A stretch of DNA of 64,000 nucleotides. It comes from Candidatus Poribacteria bacterium (GTDB taxonomy: Bacteria; Poribacteria; WGA-4E; WGA-3G). A program made the translations under genes and the position numbers. Each line of letters begins with the position of its first letter. Within the stretch, counting starts at the first letter, position 1. The stretch is from contig JAJDXV010000033.1 of assembly GCA_022823085.1 (NCBI GenBank), positions 1 to 64,000 on the forward strand, written 5' to 3'. The notes beneath the pieces were generated by a model that made no database searches, was not told where the DNA came from, and saw only the letters and a list, made by a program, of their open reading frames with translations. Shown here in pieces: positions 42,326 to 51,670 of this stretch.

Positions 42326-42648
42326 TGCGTTATCTTGTATTTTTTGAACAAGGTGATACGAATTACAGTGCTTACGTTCCAGATCTTCCTGTATGTATAG
42401 CAGTAGGGGATACACTTGAAGAAACACGCAAGGAAATCTCTGAAGCCATAAAATTTCATATTGAGTGTCTACAAGAAGATGGCGAAATTGTTCCAAAGCC
42501 CATTTCAAAATTACCTGATCAAACACCTTCAGGTGTTTCAGCGGAATTTGTTAACATCAAAGCAGATGCGCTCAAACCGAAGAAACAGTCTATTTTACCT
42601 TTTCTTGCGCCTATCATGTCACGCTTTAAACGGAAGATAAGACCATGA
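42325..42648 (+). CDS. hicB: HicB-type antitoxin
   Basis: A 107-aa antitoxin. The N-terminal half (YLVFFEQGDTNYSAYVPDLPVCIAVGDTLEETRKEISEAIKFHIECLQEDGE) is the partially degraded RNase H-like HicB fold. The C-terminal part lacks a clear helix-turn-helix or ribbon-helix-helix and ends with a basic RFKRKIRP tail, so repression of the operon is uncertain. It overlaps both hicA (1 nt) and the following res gene (ATGA, 4 nt), so restriction enzyme and antitoxin are translated in one coupled string. Confidence 0.9.
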   Translation: MRYLVFFEQGDTNYSAYVPDLPVCIAVGDTLEETRKEISEAIKFHIECLQEDGEIVPKPISKLPDQTPSGVSAEFVNIKADALKPKKQSILPFLAPIMSRFKRKIRP

Positions 42649-45206
42649 TGCAATTGAAAGAATATCAACGCAACACCCTTGATGCCTTTAGTCGTTGGCT
42701 TGAGACACTAAAAAAAGAAAGAGATAAGTCCAATAAAGGGATTGAGGCATTGGAACAAGCTGGGATCGATATACCGGATGATTTGCGTAATTATCCGAAA
42801 AAGGCATGGGATCAATTGAAAGAGAATAGTGGTGTTGCGCCAAGTGCTGGCGATTATGTCTCACGCACAGACGAGGTAGACCGCCCTATCCCACATATCT
42901 GTTTCAAAGTGCCGACAGGTGGTGGTAAAACATTGCTTGCTACTGCAGCTTTGGAGCGTCTGAATCGGCAGCGCGGATTGACTTTGTGGATTGTGCCGAC
43001 CAAAGCGATTTACGCTCAAACAAAAGCTGCTTTGTGGGATAGACAACACCCGTATCGTTTAATGTTGGAACGCGCCAGTGCTGGGAAAGTCAAGGTGCTT
43101 GAAAAGGAAACTCCGTTTAACAGGGATGATATTGCCAATTACCTGTGCGTGATGCTACTGATGTTACCCGCCGCAAATCGGAGAACTGCGGAAAGCAGGG
43201 AGTTCCTCCGGATGTTTAAAGATTCGGGACGTTATCCGAGTTTTTTTCCTGATAGCGACGACATTCTTGGCAATGCGCGTATGCAAGAAGAATATCCTGA
43301 TCTGGAATGTAAAACAGGAGGCGGATTTGTCAAACAGAGCCTGTTTAACGTATTCAAAAAGCTGCGTCCTGTTGTCGTACTTGACGAGGCACATAAAGCC
43401 TATGGCGCGAGCAACCGCGAAGCAAACGAAGAATTCGCTAAATCTATCAACCGACTTAATCCGCAAATGGTGATTGAACTCTCTGCCACCCCAAACCGCG
43501 GAATTAGTAATCTACTGGTTGACGTGAGCGGAACTGACCTGAAAAAAGAAGAGATGATTAAATTGCCTATACAGGTAAAAGCTTTCAAAGGTGTCCAGTG
43601 GCAATACACCTTAGCACAGTCAGTTGATGAACTCAATCGACTCGCGACTGCGGCACAAGCACTTGAAAGCGGGACAGAACGATATATCCGCCCGATTGCT
43701 GTTGTCAGAGTCGAACGTACAGGGAAGGATAAACGGGATGGCGAGCGAATTCATGCGGAAGATGTCCGCGAGCATCTTGAGCGATTAAATGTGCCTCGGG
43801 AGACAATCCGCGTTAAATCCTCTGATAATGACGAACTGGGCGGAGAAGACTTACTCTCCAAAGAATCGCAAGTCCGTTGGATCATCACGAAATCCGCCCT
43901 CATGGAAGGTTGGGACTGTCCGTTCGCCTATCTGTTAGTGATGCTTGACAATACACAAGCACAAAAGGCGATAACGCAACTCGTGGGACGTGTTATGCGG
44001 CAACCGCATGCACAACGCACAAAACAAGAACTCTTAGATCAGTGCTATGTTTATTGTAATAATACGGATGTCGGGGCTGCAGTTGAAAAAGTCAAGATCG
44101 GATTAGAAAAGGAAGGACTCACCGGATTAGGGGATGAGGTCATAAGCACAGTAGATACACAAACTAATTTGCGTACAATAGTCGTTCAACGACGCGAACG
44201 TTTCCGAGGGAAGACAATCCATCTGCCAACAGTGCTACATCAGAATGGAGATGAATATGTTCAACTCAATTATCAAGAACATATTCTACCGCATATAGAC
44301 TGGGCATCAATCCAACCGCCCGACCCAAATGCATCTGCACCTGACAGTGCAATAGGGCAAACTGCAACGGTGGATGTAGAGGAAACACTTCCTGTTTACC
44401 ATGAGAAGCAAAAACTGGACATCGACAAAACGGTGAACGTCTCCGATTTTGCGCGTCGTCTCTCAGATATCCTACCGAATCCGTGGCACGCCGCTCGCAT
44501 TGCAGCACAGATGCACGAGAACCTAAAACAAAACGGTGAAACCGAAGAAGATATTTATGACAGACGTTCTTACCTTGTGCATATCCTGCGGGAACACATA
44601 AAGCAGGACGTGGAGAAACGAGCAGAGAAGGTTTTTCAGAGAAAATTGGAGGCAGGCATCATCCGATTTGATTTGGAAACAGGAGAACCTAATTACAAAA
44701 TCCGAGACACGTATGAAATCACGGTTCCTCAAAATGCGACACCACTTGCACAGTATGGTAATGCTGTCCAACTCACGTTGTTTGAAAAAGTATTTGAGCA
44801 ACAATTTGATAACGACTTTGAAAAGAAATTCGCATTTTACCTTGATGAGCAACAAGCCCTCCAATGGTGGCATCGGATCGCTGCGCGGCAAAGTGGAGAG
44901 TATTATGTACAGGGGTGGAAGCAAGAACGGATTTACCCAGATTTCGTTGCAATGGCTAACGAAATCAGTGGTGTAACACGCGTATTACTCTTTGATACAA
45001 AGGGCGAACATCTGGAAGGCAACCTTGATACAAAATACAAGCGAAAGGTGTTGAAAACCCTTGAAGGGTCCTTTAATGCCGCCGGTACTATGGTGGTGCA
45101 CGACGGCACGCAACGGAAGGGCATATTTCGATTGGTTTTCAACGAACAAGAGTTTCAAGAAATATCTGCACAGTTGAATGACGGCGGATATTCTACGGAA
45201 AGTTAG
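42645..45206 (+). CDS. Type III restriction enzyme helicase/nuclease subunit (Res)
   Basis: An 853-aa superfamily-2 helicase with nuclease. Walker A is VPTGGGKTLLA (91-96), motif II is VVVLDEAHKAYG (DEAH 247-250), motif III is ELSATPN (280-284), and the second helicase domain has LMEGWDCPFAYLLVML and QLVGRVMRQPHA. The C-terminal PD-(D/E)XK nuclease is marked by YPDFVA (765) and LLFDTKGEHL (784-787). The subunit cuts DNA after moving from two unmodified sites, together with Mod. All motifs look intact. It starts within the end of hicB. Confidence 0.9.
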   Translation: MMQLKEYQRNTLDAFSRWLETLKKERDKSNKGIEALEQAGIDIPDDLRNYPKKAWDQLKENSGVAPSAGDYVSRTDEVDRPIPHICFKVPTGGGKTLLATAALERLNRQRGLTLWIVPTKAIYAQTKAALWDRQHPYRLMLERASAGKVKVLEKETPFNRDDIANYLCVMLLMLPAANRRTAESREFLRMFKDSGRYPSFFPDSDDILGNARMQEEYPDLECKTGGGFVKQSLFNVFKKLRPVVVLDEAHKAYGASNREANEEFAKSINRLNPQMVIELSATPNRGISNLLVDVSGTDLKKEEMIKLPIQVKAFKGVQWQYTLAQSVDELNRLATAAQALESGTERYIRPIAVVRVERTGKDKRDGERIHAEDVREHLERLNVPRETIRVKSSDNDELGGEDLLSKESQVRWIITKSALMEGWDCPFAYLLVMLDNTQAQKAITQLVGRVMRQPHAQRTKQELLDQCYVYCNNTDVGAAVEKVKIGLEKEGLTGLGDEVISTVDTQTNLRTIVVQRRERFRGKTIHLPTVLHQNGDEYVQLNYQEHILPHIDWASIQPPDPNASAPDSAIGQTATVDVEETLPVYHEKQKLDIDKTVNVSDFARRLSDILPNPWHAARIAAQMHENLKQNGETEEDIYDRRSYLVHILREHIKQDVEKRAEKVFQRKLEAGIIRFDLETGEPNYKIRDTYEITVPQNATPLAQYGNAVQLTLFEKVFEQQFDNDFEKKFAFYLDEQQALQWWHRIAARQSGEYYVQGWKQERIYPDFVAMANEISGVTRVLLFDTKGEHLEGNLDTKYKRKVLKTLEGSFNAAGTMVVHDGTQRKGIFRLVFNEQEFQEISAQLNDGGYSTES

Positions 45207-45232
45207 TAGAGCAATAGTCCGTTATTTAATTT

Positions 45233-45261
45233 TTGCCTTTTCCTACCAAATATGCTACTAT
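45233..45261 (+). promoter_or_regulatory. Possible promoter of the AAA ATPase gene
   Basis: TTGCCT (45233-45238) and TACTAT (45256-45261) with a 17-nt spacer and TG before the -10 (TGCTACTAT), 47 nt before the ATG. Confidence 0.45.
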
Positions 45262-45308
45262 TTTAACAATCAACATGGGGAGCATAGATTTTAAGTGGGA
45301 GTCGAGTC

Positions 45309-46607
45309 ATGAATAGTTACTACATCGAATCCTTCAAAATAGAAAAACTGTGGAGCTATCGAGACATTGATCTAACTTTTAACGACGATGTAAATATACT
45401 GATAGGTCCGAACGGTTCTGGCAAAACCACTATTTTGCACCTTCTTCATGCTATCTTATCAGGTGATCTACGAAGTGTCGTAAACTTTAATTTTCAACAA
45501 GCAAAAATCGGATTGAAAAGTTTCAAAAGTAATTCTGTCCGCACTATTAAGGTTAATATTGGAGACGAATCCTTGAAACTCAAGGTAGGACAGAGAGAAT
45601 ATAGTGCCCCTATAGATATTTTTTCCGACCGAAGACCGATCCGATTCCCTCTCCGCTATCTTTATGAAAGAGATAACGTTATCAGGAACATGCTATCAGA
45701 GGAAATTGATGGCGAATCAACTCCAATAGTTCCTCTGGTTTGGCTCCCTGTAAGTCGTTGTTTACCTGTAACAGAAGATGAGGAAGAAAGGTATAAGAGA
45801 AAAAAGCCTTTAGAATCAGTAGACTTACGCCTTGAGGATTTATTAGAAGGTCTTTCTCGCTATCATTCCACCTTAAACGCCCAACTTTCTGAGCGTTTTA
45901 GGGAATTTGAGCGTCAGGTTCTATCAGTAATTCTTTTTAGTAAAAAACACGACCAACTTAAGTCAATACGTAACTCAGTGTTTCACTCGCCGCCAACAGA
46001 AGCAGAGAAGGATCAATTATTAAATGCTTTTGAAGCTGCCGGGTTCTTAGACGAATCGATGCAAAGCAGAATTGACGATCATTTCGCTGCATTCGATGCT
46101 GCAAAAAAGGTGTTTCCCCTGATTTATGCAGGAAAAGACATTCCCTTGGAATTTGAAGATACCTTCGTAATTCCACTTATAGGTCGAACAAAAGCTATGG
46201 TTAAATATGCAGGAGAACTTGAAGAGGATAAAGAACGAATTTTTGCCTCTTTACAACTTTACGAAAAAACAGTTAATTCATTTTTCTATGACAAGTCCAT
46301 TAAAGTTGATAGGAACGGTATTTTAAACATTAAGTCGTCCTCGCCATCAGAATTAAACTGGCGCCTCCTCTCTTCCGGAGAAAAACAGGTTTTGATTTTG
46401 CTTACGCAAGCCCTCCTTAAATTTGATGAACCAGTCGTTTATATTGCGGATGAACCAGAATTGTCATTGCATGTCACTTGGCAGGAAAAACTTTTGGAAT
46501 TTTTAGTAACACTTGGCGCACAGAAACAGATAATCGTTGCAACGCACTCTCCTGATATTGTTGGAGAATTCCATGATAAAGTGATAGATTTGCGGAGGGA
46601 AACTTGA
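45309..46607 (+). CDS. AAA (ABC/SMC-like) ATPase, partner of a DUF4435 gene
   Basis: A 432-aa ABC-type ATPase of the AAA_15/AAA_21 kind often found in defence loci. Walker A is LIGPNGSGKTT (33-41), the signature-like LLSSGEKQ is at 354-360, Walker B is YIADEPELSLH (about 379-384) and the H-loop is ATHSP (411-415). The middle is a helical insertion. The following gene starts inside its stop (TTGA) and has the beginning of a DUF4435 domain, a TOPRIM-like partner usually linked to such ATPases. Since that gene is truncated, the system is probably dead unless the ATPase works alone. Confidence 0.85.
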   Translation: MNSYYIESFKIEKLWSYRDIDLTFNDDVNILIGPNGSGKTTILHLLHAILSGDLRSVVNFNFQQAKIGLKSFKSNSVRTIKVNIGDESLKLKVGQREYSAPIDIFSDRRPIRFPLRYLYERDNVIRNMLSEEIDGESTPIVPLVWLPVSRCLPVTEDEEERYKRKKPLESVDLRLEDLLEGLSRYHSTLNAQLSERFREFERQVLSVILFSKKHDQLKSIRNSVFHSPPTEAEKDQLLNAFEAAGFLDESMQSRIDDHFAAFDAAKKVFPLIYAGKDIPLEFEDTFVIPLIGRTKAMVKYAGELEEDKERIFASLQLYEKTVNSFFYDKSIKVDRNGILNIKSSSPSELNWRLLSSGEKQVLILLTQALLKFDEPVVYIADEPELSLHVTWQEKLLEFLVTLGAQKQIIVATHSPDIVGEFHDKVIDLRRET

Positions 46608-46813
46608 TTTTGTTTTCTCGAACCCACTCGGGGGATGCAGCAAAATATCTTTTTTATTCAGAAATTCTCGTTTATGTTGAAGGTTATACTGACATCCCTT
46701 TCTATAATGAAGTTCTCCAAGGTTATAATTGTCGGATAATATCAAAAAAAGGAAAACCAGAGCGAGAACCTTTCAACAGAAGTATGGCATTCAGTGAAAA
46801 CCCGCGACCATAA
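46604..46813 (+). pseudogene. Truncated DUF4435 (TOPRIM-like) gene
   Basis: A 69-aa fragment whose ILVYVEGYTDIPFYNEVL and NCRIISKKGK match the start of DUF4435 proteins, which are normally over 250 aa. After GKPEREPFNRS the frame stops. From about 46745 another frame reads for some 50 codons (KRRLHKAVREAEKIRQAQS) before stopping, which may be a remnant of an unrelated gene. Start TTG at 46604 overlaps the ATPase stop. The break marks the right edge of the defence genes. Confidence 0.7.
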
Positions 46814-47219
46814 CAGTCTGAAAAGACGATTGCATAAAGCAGTCCGAGAAGCAGAAAAAATTCGTCAAGCACAATCAAGCACCAGTTCGTAGTCGTGCTA
46901 TTCTGCGGCGTACTCGCTCAAATGCGAAGTGCATTATCGCACGTCAAGACAATCACTTGTAATTCCATAAACCTATTACTTCTATCAACACAGCGCAAGC
47001 CTCAAATATAAATTTGCCTTTACAAATTATATATGTTATTATATATAATGTATACTGAAATTAATAAAAACCACCCTATAATCATGATAATCTCGTAAAC
47101 CCCGATTCAAAGAATAAAATGTTACACTTTTCGCCTTTTTTTTCAAATACGAACCCATAACACAATCGCCTCTGAACCCTTACAATGACTAAGTTTATCG
47201 CAATAACCTATCCATACCC

Positions 47220-47241
47220 AATGTTACACTGGTGTAACATT
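47220..47241. promoter_or_regulatory. Perfect palindrome, possible operator
   Basis: AATGTTACAC (47220-47229) and GTGTAACATT (47232-47241) are exact inverse copies around TG. AATGTTAC-like halves recur in the two long direct repeats (near 47118 and 47564). It could be a regulator binding site. Confidence 0.55.
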
Positions 47242-47680
47242 TTAAGGACAGACGCAGTGCCGGAAATTAAAGTCCCTGATAAGCGGACACCTGCGATCGC
47301 AACCCGAACCGGAACCGCCCGAACCTGAATCGATAGTCCCGAACCCGTCGCAGAAAAAGTATGACGCAGATTTTTGCGCACAAAAAGAAATTTTGCGTAC
47401 AAAAAAAATTAAAGTGCCTCTATGACAAAAATCACAACAGCAGTTTTTGCGTACAAAAAAAATTAAAGTGCCTTGAAGATACAAAATGTATACTAAAATT
47501 AATAAAAATCACCCTATAATCGTGGTAATCCGATAACCTCGTAAATCCCGATTCAGAAAAAAAAATGTTACCACTTTCCATGATAATATTTTTTTTGTAG
47601 CAGAAATCGCACAAAAAACACCAGAAAACCCATACTATGACTGGGTTTCCAACCATAAAGAAAAAGATACCAAAAAACCA

Positions 47681-47706
47681 AAAAAGATACCATTTGGTAT
47701 CTTTTT
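47681..47706. terminator. Bidirectional rho-independent-type terminator
   Basis: AAAAAGATACC (47681-47691) and GGTATCTTTTT (47696-47706) form a perfect 11-bp stem with an ATTT loop, with a T-run on both strands. Confidence 0.75.
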
Positions 47707-47790
47707 GAGACGAAAACACAATCGAACCTCACACAGAAACCGCTTTACATCGCGTGAACCGACAATTAAAAACGAATTCCGCTATTTTCC

Positions 47791-47819
47791 TTGATTTATC
47801 AGCAATATACTGCTATAAT
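47791..47819 (+). promoter_or_regulatory. Promoter of the Crp/Fnr-like regulator
   Basis: TTGATT (47791-47796) and TATAAT (47814-47819) with a 17-nt spacer, 85 nt before the ATG. Confidence 0.7.
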
Positions 47820-47904
47820 TAAGGGCAGAGCAGACCGAAATATTTGCAGCCGACACTCATAACAAACACACGGTCAACCAGAAAACCGACGGGATCATCA
47901 CGCC

Positions 47905-48873
47905 ATGGCGACACAACGGAAAATTCCAGAAAGATTCTGGTGCGTGAAACAGATACATATCTTCCGAGACCTCTCCGAGGACGACGCAGACGCACTCAAA
48001 CAGATAACGACCTTCAAAACACTGAAGCACGGAGACCCCGTTTCCGACGAAGGCGTTTATCTGCTGAAGGAAGGACGTATCAAAATCTACGAAACGCCAA
48101 CTGAAGGTGAACCCGTTACTTTAGAGGTTATGGAACCCGGCGAAATCTTTGGCGCGATTGCGTGGGACGACAACGAAACAGACCGGAACATCACCGCTGA
48201 CACACTTACAGAAGCCGTTATCGGTATTGTCAGCGCAAAAAATTTCCAATACTTTCTGAAGCGGAAAATCCATTTAGCGATGCCGTTCAAACGACCGCTA
48301 CACGAGCGGGTACTGTCCGCTATAGATGCCTTAATCCGTCGGTTAGACAGCACATCCAAATGGACACCCATTGAGACATCAGGCACTCTGCTCGCGACGC
48401 AGCTGCACCGTCTCCGAAATGTGTTGTTCAAATGGATAACCGGACGGCGAAAACAGCAAGGCAAAACGACGAACCCATTTACAAACGTTGCGTTTCGGAG
48501 TCCCGAATCGCGGCTCGCGCTCCTATTACGGAACTATGCCGACGCGCCGAGCCTAAACCGCACGCTGACCGAGCGCGGTTCGCAGTGCACACTACACAAA
48601 CTCTCAGCGAAAAAATTAGCACGCTTAACCGGCTGCTCCATCGAGAAAACGGAAACACTCCTAAACCAGTTCAAACAACACGGAATCCTTGAAAAACGGT
48701 ACCGACGCATCCAGATATTAGACCCTTGGCACCTAAAAAAGACTGCCAACGCAAGAATGGCATCGCTACCCCCAAAAATTACTAACATAGAAACCGATAA
48801 AAACGAAGAGAACAGCGAAAATTATGAGCAAAACGAACCCTTACTTGCAGTTCGACCAACAGATGGTCGGTGA
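47905..48873 (+). CDS. Crp/Fnr-family transcriptional regulator
   Basis: A 322-aa regulator. Residues about 15-115 form a cyclic-nucleotide-binding jelly roll (VYLLKEGRIKIYETPTEGEPVTLEVMEPGEIFGAIAW). After a dimerisation helix there is an unusually long basic segment (about 140-210) and then a winged helix-turn-helix (LHKLSAKKLARLTGCSIEKTETLLNQFKQHGILEKRYRRIQIL). The PGEIFGAIAW segment keeps the GE but lacks the R-x-A-S-V phosphate-binding set of true Crp, so the ligand is uncertain. The gene's last 50 nt overlap the next gene's start. A good promoter lies upstream. Confidence 0.85.
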   Translation: MATQRKIPERFWCVKQIHIFRDLSEDDADALKQITTFKTLKHGDPVSDEGVYLLKEGRIKIYETPTEGEPVTLEVMEPGEIFGAIAWDDNETDRNITADTLTEAVIGIVSAKNFQYFLKRKIHLAMPFKRPLHERVLSAIDALIRRLDSTSKWTPIETSGTLLATQLHRLRNVLFKWITGRRKQQGKTTNPFTNVAFRSPESRLALLLRNYADAPSLNRTLTERGSQCTLHKLSAKKLARLTGCSIEKTETLLNQFKQHGILEKRYRRIQILDPWHLKKTANARMASLPPKITNIETDKNEENSENYEQNEPLLAVRPTDGR

Positions 48874-50203
48874 TATCTATACTTCACAAGAGGTGATGGA
48901 CAATCTGACTGTCTTATGCGATGAATACGGCGCACGATTCGCCGGAACACCAGAGGAATACGCAGCCGCAAACTTTATCGCAGACTGCTTCAAACGATAC
49001 GGACTCCAGAACGTCAGACTCGAAGACTACCCCTATGCAGGGTGGACGCGCGGCACGGCGACGCTTGAGGTACTCGAACCCATCCGCCGAAAACTGCACT
49101 GCATCTCGCTCCCGTACTGTCCCGCTGACGACATCACAACCGAACTGGTCTCTGCTGGACACGGAAGCCCCGCGGAATATGAGGCACTCGGCGACACCGC
49201 CATCGCGAGGCTGGTTATGGCACAGAGTACCTCACCACCAGACCTCGGCAGATGGGTCCATCGCAAGGAGAAATTTGAACGCGCGGTACTCGCTGGCGCA
49301 TGCGGATTTATCTTCGTTAGCGAACACCCAGGGGTCGGCCCCGAAACAGGGAGCCTCCAAAACAATCAAGAAGCACCCATCCCAGGGATATCCGTCTGCA
49401 AAGAAGACGGCGAATTCCTAAAACGACTCCTCGCGCGGGACGCTGGAACAGTCACATTGAAACTCAAAACGACCGACATCAACGAACCGCGCACGTCATG
49501 GAACGTCGTCGCAGACCTACCCGGTCATGAAAACGGTGCGGAGATGGTCATTGTCGGCTGCCACTACGACGGACACGATATCTCGCAAGGCGCGCACGAT
49601 CCGGCATCAGGTATGGTCTCCGTGATAGAAGCCGCACGCGTCCTGTCCGCTTACGCAGGGAACTCGCTCAAACGTACCGTCCGGTTCATCGCCTTCGGAA
49701 CAGAGGAAATCGGACTCACAGGCGCGTTCCGATATGTTGACGCGCACGATTCCGAATTGGATAATGTCCGGTTCATGCTCAATATGGACGCAGCAGGCGG
49801 CGCAAGTCGTAAAGGCATTGTCCTACACCAATGGGACGCATTAGGACCGTTCTTTAACACTGCACGCGAACAGATGAACGCCGAAATGCCGGTCGGACAG
49901 AAAGTACATTCTTACTCCGACCATTTTCCGTTTTTCTTAAAGGGTGTCCCGTCAAGCCATATCGGCGACCCGGAGGCACTGCCTTCCGGTAGAGGTTTCG
50001 GGCATACAGCTTATGACACACTCGAAAAAGTAAAATTAGAGAATTTACGTGCCGCCAGCGCAGTCGGTGCAAGGATAGCACTCCGATGCGCCAATGCCGA
50101 CGACTTCCCCGCCAAACGGCGATCCCTGGAAGCTGTCCAAGAAATCGTTGATACCGATCCAGGGTTAGAAGGCTATCGTATCTCGCTAAAGTTAACAGGC
50201 TAA
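48824..50203 (+). CDS. M28-family zinc aminopeptidase
   Basis: A 459-aa peptidase without signal peptide. A protease-associated-like insert precedes the catalytic domain, which shows VGCHYDGHD (His247), AHDPASGMVSVIEAA (Asp259), FGTEEIGL (Glu pair 294-295), LNMDAAGG (Asp322) and GFGHTAYDT (final His). These are the two-zinc ligands and general base of the M28 family, so it should be active on small peptides. It starts 50 nt inside the end of the Crp/Fnr gene, implying coupled expression. Cytoplasmic location is inferred from the lack of a signal. Confidence 0.9.
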   Translation: MSKTNPYLQFDQQMVGDIYTSQEVMDNLTVLCDEYGARFAGTPEEYAAANFIADCFKRYGLQNVRLEDYPYAGWTRGTATLEVLEPIRRKLHCISLPYCPADDITTELVSAGHGSPAEYEALGDTAIARLVMAQSTSPPDLGRWVHRKEKFERAVLAGACGFIFVSEHPGVGPETGSLQNNQEAPIPGISVCKEDGEFLKRLLARDAGTVTLKLKTTDINEPRTSWNVVADLPGHENGAEMVIVGCHYDGHDISQGAHDPASGMVSVIEAARVLSAYAGNSLKRTVRFIAFGTEEIGLTGAFRYVDAHDSELDNVRFMLNMDAAGGASRKGIVLHQWDALGPFFNTAREQMNAEMPVGQKVHSYSDHFPFFLKGVPSSHIGDPEALPSGRGFGHTAYDTLEKVKLENLRAASAVGARIALRCANADDFPAKRRSLEAVQEIVDTDPGLEGYRISLKLTG

Positions 50204-50239
50204 GTTTCGGAAAGAAAAAGTTTTGGTCAAAAGTAGATT

Positions 50240-51670
50240 ATGATACGCTTAGGTCGCAATTATAACAGTCCAACCTCGCTGCGACTGTGGCTGCTCTTTA
50301 TATTCGTGGGCACGTTCTGCAACACCGCGTACACAGCAGAACCCAGTCATGCAGCGACACAAGAGACCGTAACCGCATCGCGGCGCACCGCCATCGTTAC
50401 AGCCGTCGCGAAAGCGAGTCCCGCGGTCGTTAACATCAGTGCTGTCCGCACCGTTGAACAGCTAACGCTCTCTGACGAATGGTTCCGGCGGTACTGGGGC
50501 GAAATCCCCTACCCGCGAAGGCGTTCGCTGCGTGAAGTCGGTTCCGGGGTCATCTTTGATAAAAAAGGATATATCCTAACGAACCAGCACGTCATCGAAA
50601 ACGCAGATAGCATCACCGTTACGGCACCCGATGGACAGAAGTTTACAGCACAGGTCGCAGGATACGATTATCTCTCAGACCTCGCCGTTTTAAAGGTAGA
50701 CACAGACACAACACTACCGGAGATTCAGTGGGGCGACTCTGAATCTCTCTTAATAGGGGAGTGGGTGGTCGCCATCGGCAACCCATTCGGTTTATCGATA
50801 GGCGACGCGCAACCTTCCGTAACAATCGGCATCGTCAGCGCAACACAACGCTCGCGAACCGTTGAAAATTTTCACCACGAAAATCTGATTCAGACAGATG
50901 CCTCCATTAATCCAGGGAACAGCGGCGGCGCGTTGGTCAACATCCATGGTGAACTCATCGGTATAAACACCAGCATCCATTCAACCAGCGGCGGTTCACA
51001 AGGTGTCGGCTTCGCTATTCCCGCGAATAAGGCGAAGAAAGTCGTCGAACAAATCATCGAATACGGCAGCGTCGTCCCGCCGGACCTCACACTCGAAGTC
51101 CAAAACATAACCGAAGAATTGGCAGAAAAACTGTCAACACCGATGAATACTGGGGTCTTGGTATCAGAAATAGAGAAACGGAGTCCGCTTAGCAATGCCG
51201 GCATCCGACGCGGCGATGTCATTAGCAGCATTTCAGGGCATCGCATAAGGCGTAAAGAAGATTTTTACGCACTCACACGTCTGCTACCGATCAATCAATC
51301 CATAAAATGTGAATTCAGTCGTCGCGGTAAAGATAAACAAACCGAATTCAAAATAAAAACTCGGCAATGGCGTTATACACCCCAGGGATGGGGTATCACA
51401 TTGGCACAACTCGACAAGGATATGGCACGTAAATACCAGATACCCGGTGTCATCATCACACACGTCGATAGAAACAGCAGATTGAAGGACAGGCTTAAAC
51501 GCGGAGACCTCATCTATCGAATAAACGATACCGGTATCTATTCACTCGAAATTTTTAAACTCGTTGATGAAAACATCCGTTCTCAATACAGGGCACGCCT
51601 CCATTTTGAACGAGACGGTGTCCGTGATACCATTGAGCTCTTTTTTAATAGAAACAATCGCCGGAGATAA
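50240..51670 (+). CDS. DegP/HtrA-type serine protease with two PDZ domains
   Basis: A 476-aa periplasmic trypsin-like protease. A signal or anchor (residues 14-32) is followed by the protease domain with the triad His117 (LTNQHVIE), Asp147 (SDLAVLKV) and Ser228 (NPGNSGGALVN). The first PDZ domain (TGVLVSEIEKRSPLSNAGIRRGDVISSI) and a more divergent second one (PGVIITHVDRNSRLKDRLKRGDLIYRIN) follow. HtrA proteases degrade or refold damaged envelope proteins. All catalytic residues are present. It lies 36 nt after the M28 peptidase gene. Confidence 0.93.
   Translation: MIRLGRNYNSPTSLRLWLLFIFVGTFCNTAYTAEPSHAATQETVTASRRTAIVTAVAKASPAVVNISAVRTVEQLTLSDEWFRRYWGEIPYPRRRSLREVGSGVIFDKKGYILTNQHVIENADSITVTAPDGQKFTAQVAGYDYLSDLAVLKVDTDTTLPEIQWGDSESLLIGEWVVAIGNPFGLSIGDAQPSVTIGIVSATQRSRTVENFHHENLIQTDASINPGNSGGALVNIHGELIGINTSIHSTSGGSQGVGFAIPANKAKKVVEQIIEYGSVVPPDLTLEVQNITEELAEKLSTPMNTGVLVSEIEKRSPLSNAGIRRGDVISSISGHRIRRKEDFYALTRLLPINQSIKCEFSRRGKDKQTEFKIKTRQWRYTPQGWGITLAQLDKDMARKYQIPGVIITHVDRNSRLKDRLKRGDLIYRINDTGIYSLEIFKLVDENIRSQYRARLHFERDGVRDTIELFFNRNNRRR

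Larger units (their letters stand above)
46814..47904. other. 1.1-kb repeat-rich region without a gene
   Basis: Very A/T-rich in parts. Contains an approximately 90-nt direct repeat (47047-47135 and 47485-47579, both starting AATGTATACT and carrying ACCCTATAATC), a perfect 28-nt direct repeat (47391-47418 and 47445-47472, starting TTTTGCGTAC and ending AAAGTGCC), a palindrome, a hairpin terminator and a promoter listed separately. Open frames here are low-complexity and not believed. Confidence 0.75.

Noticed and set aside
47208..47719. Several minus-strand open frames in the A/T-rich block
   Set aside because: Their sequences are low-complexity (Phe-rich) and follow the direct repeats; no ribosome site or family pattern.
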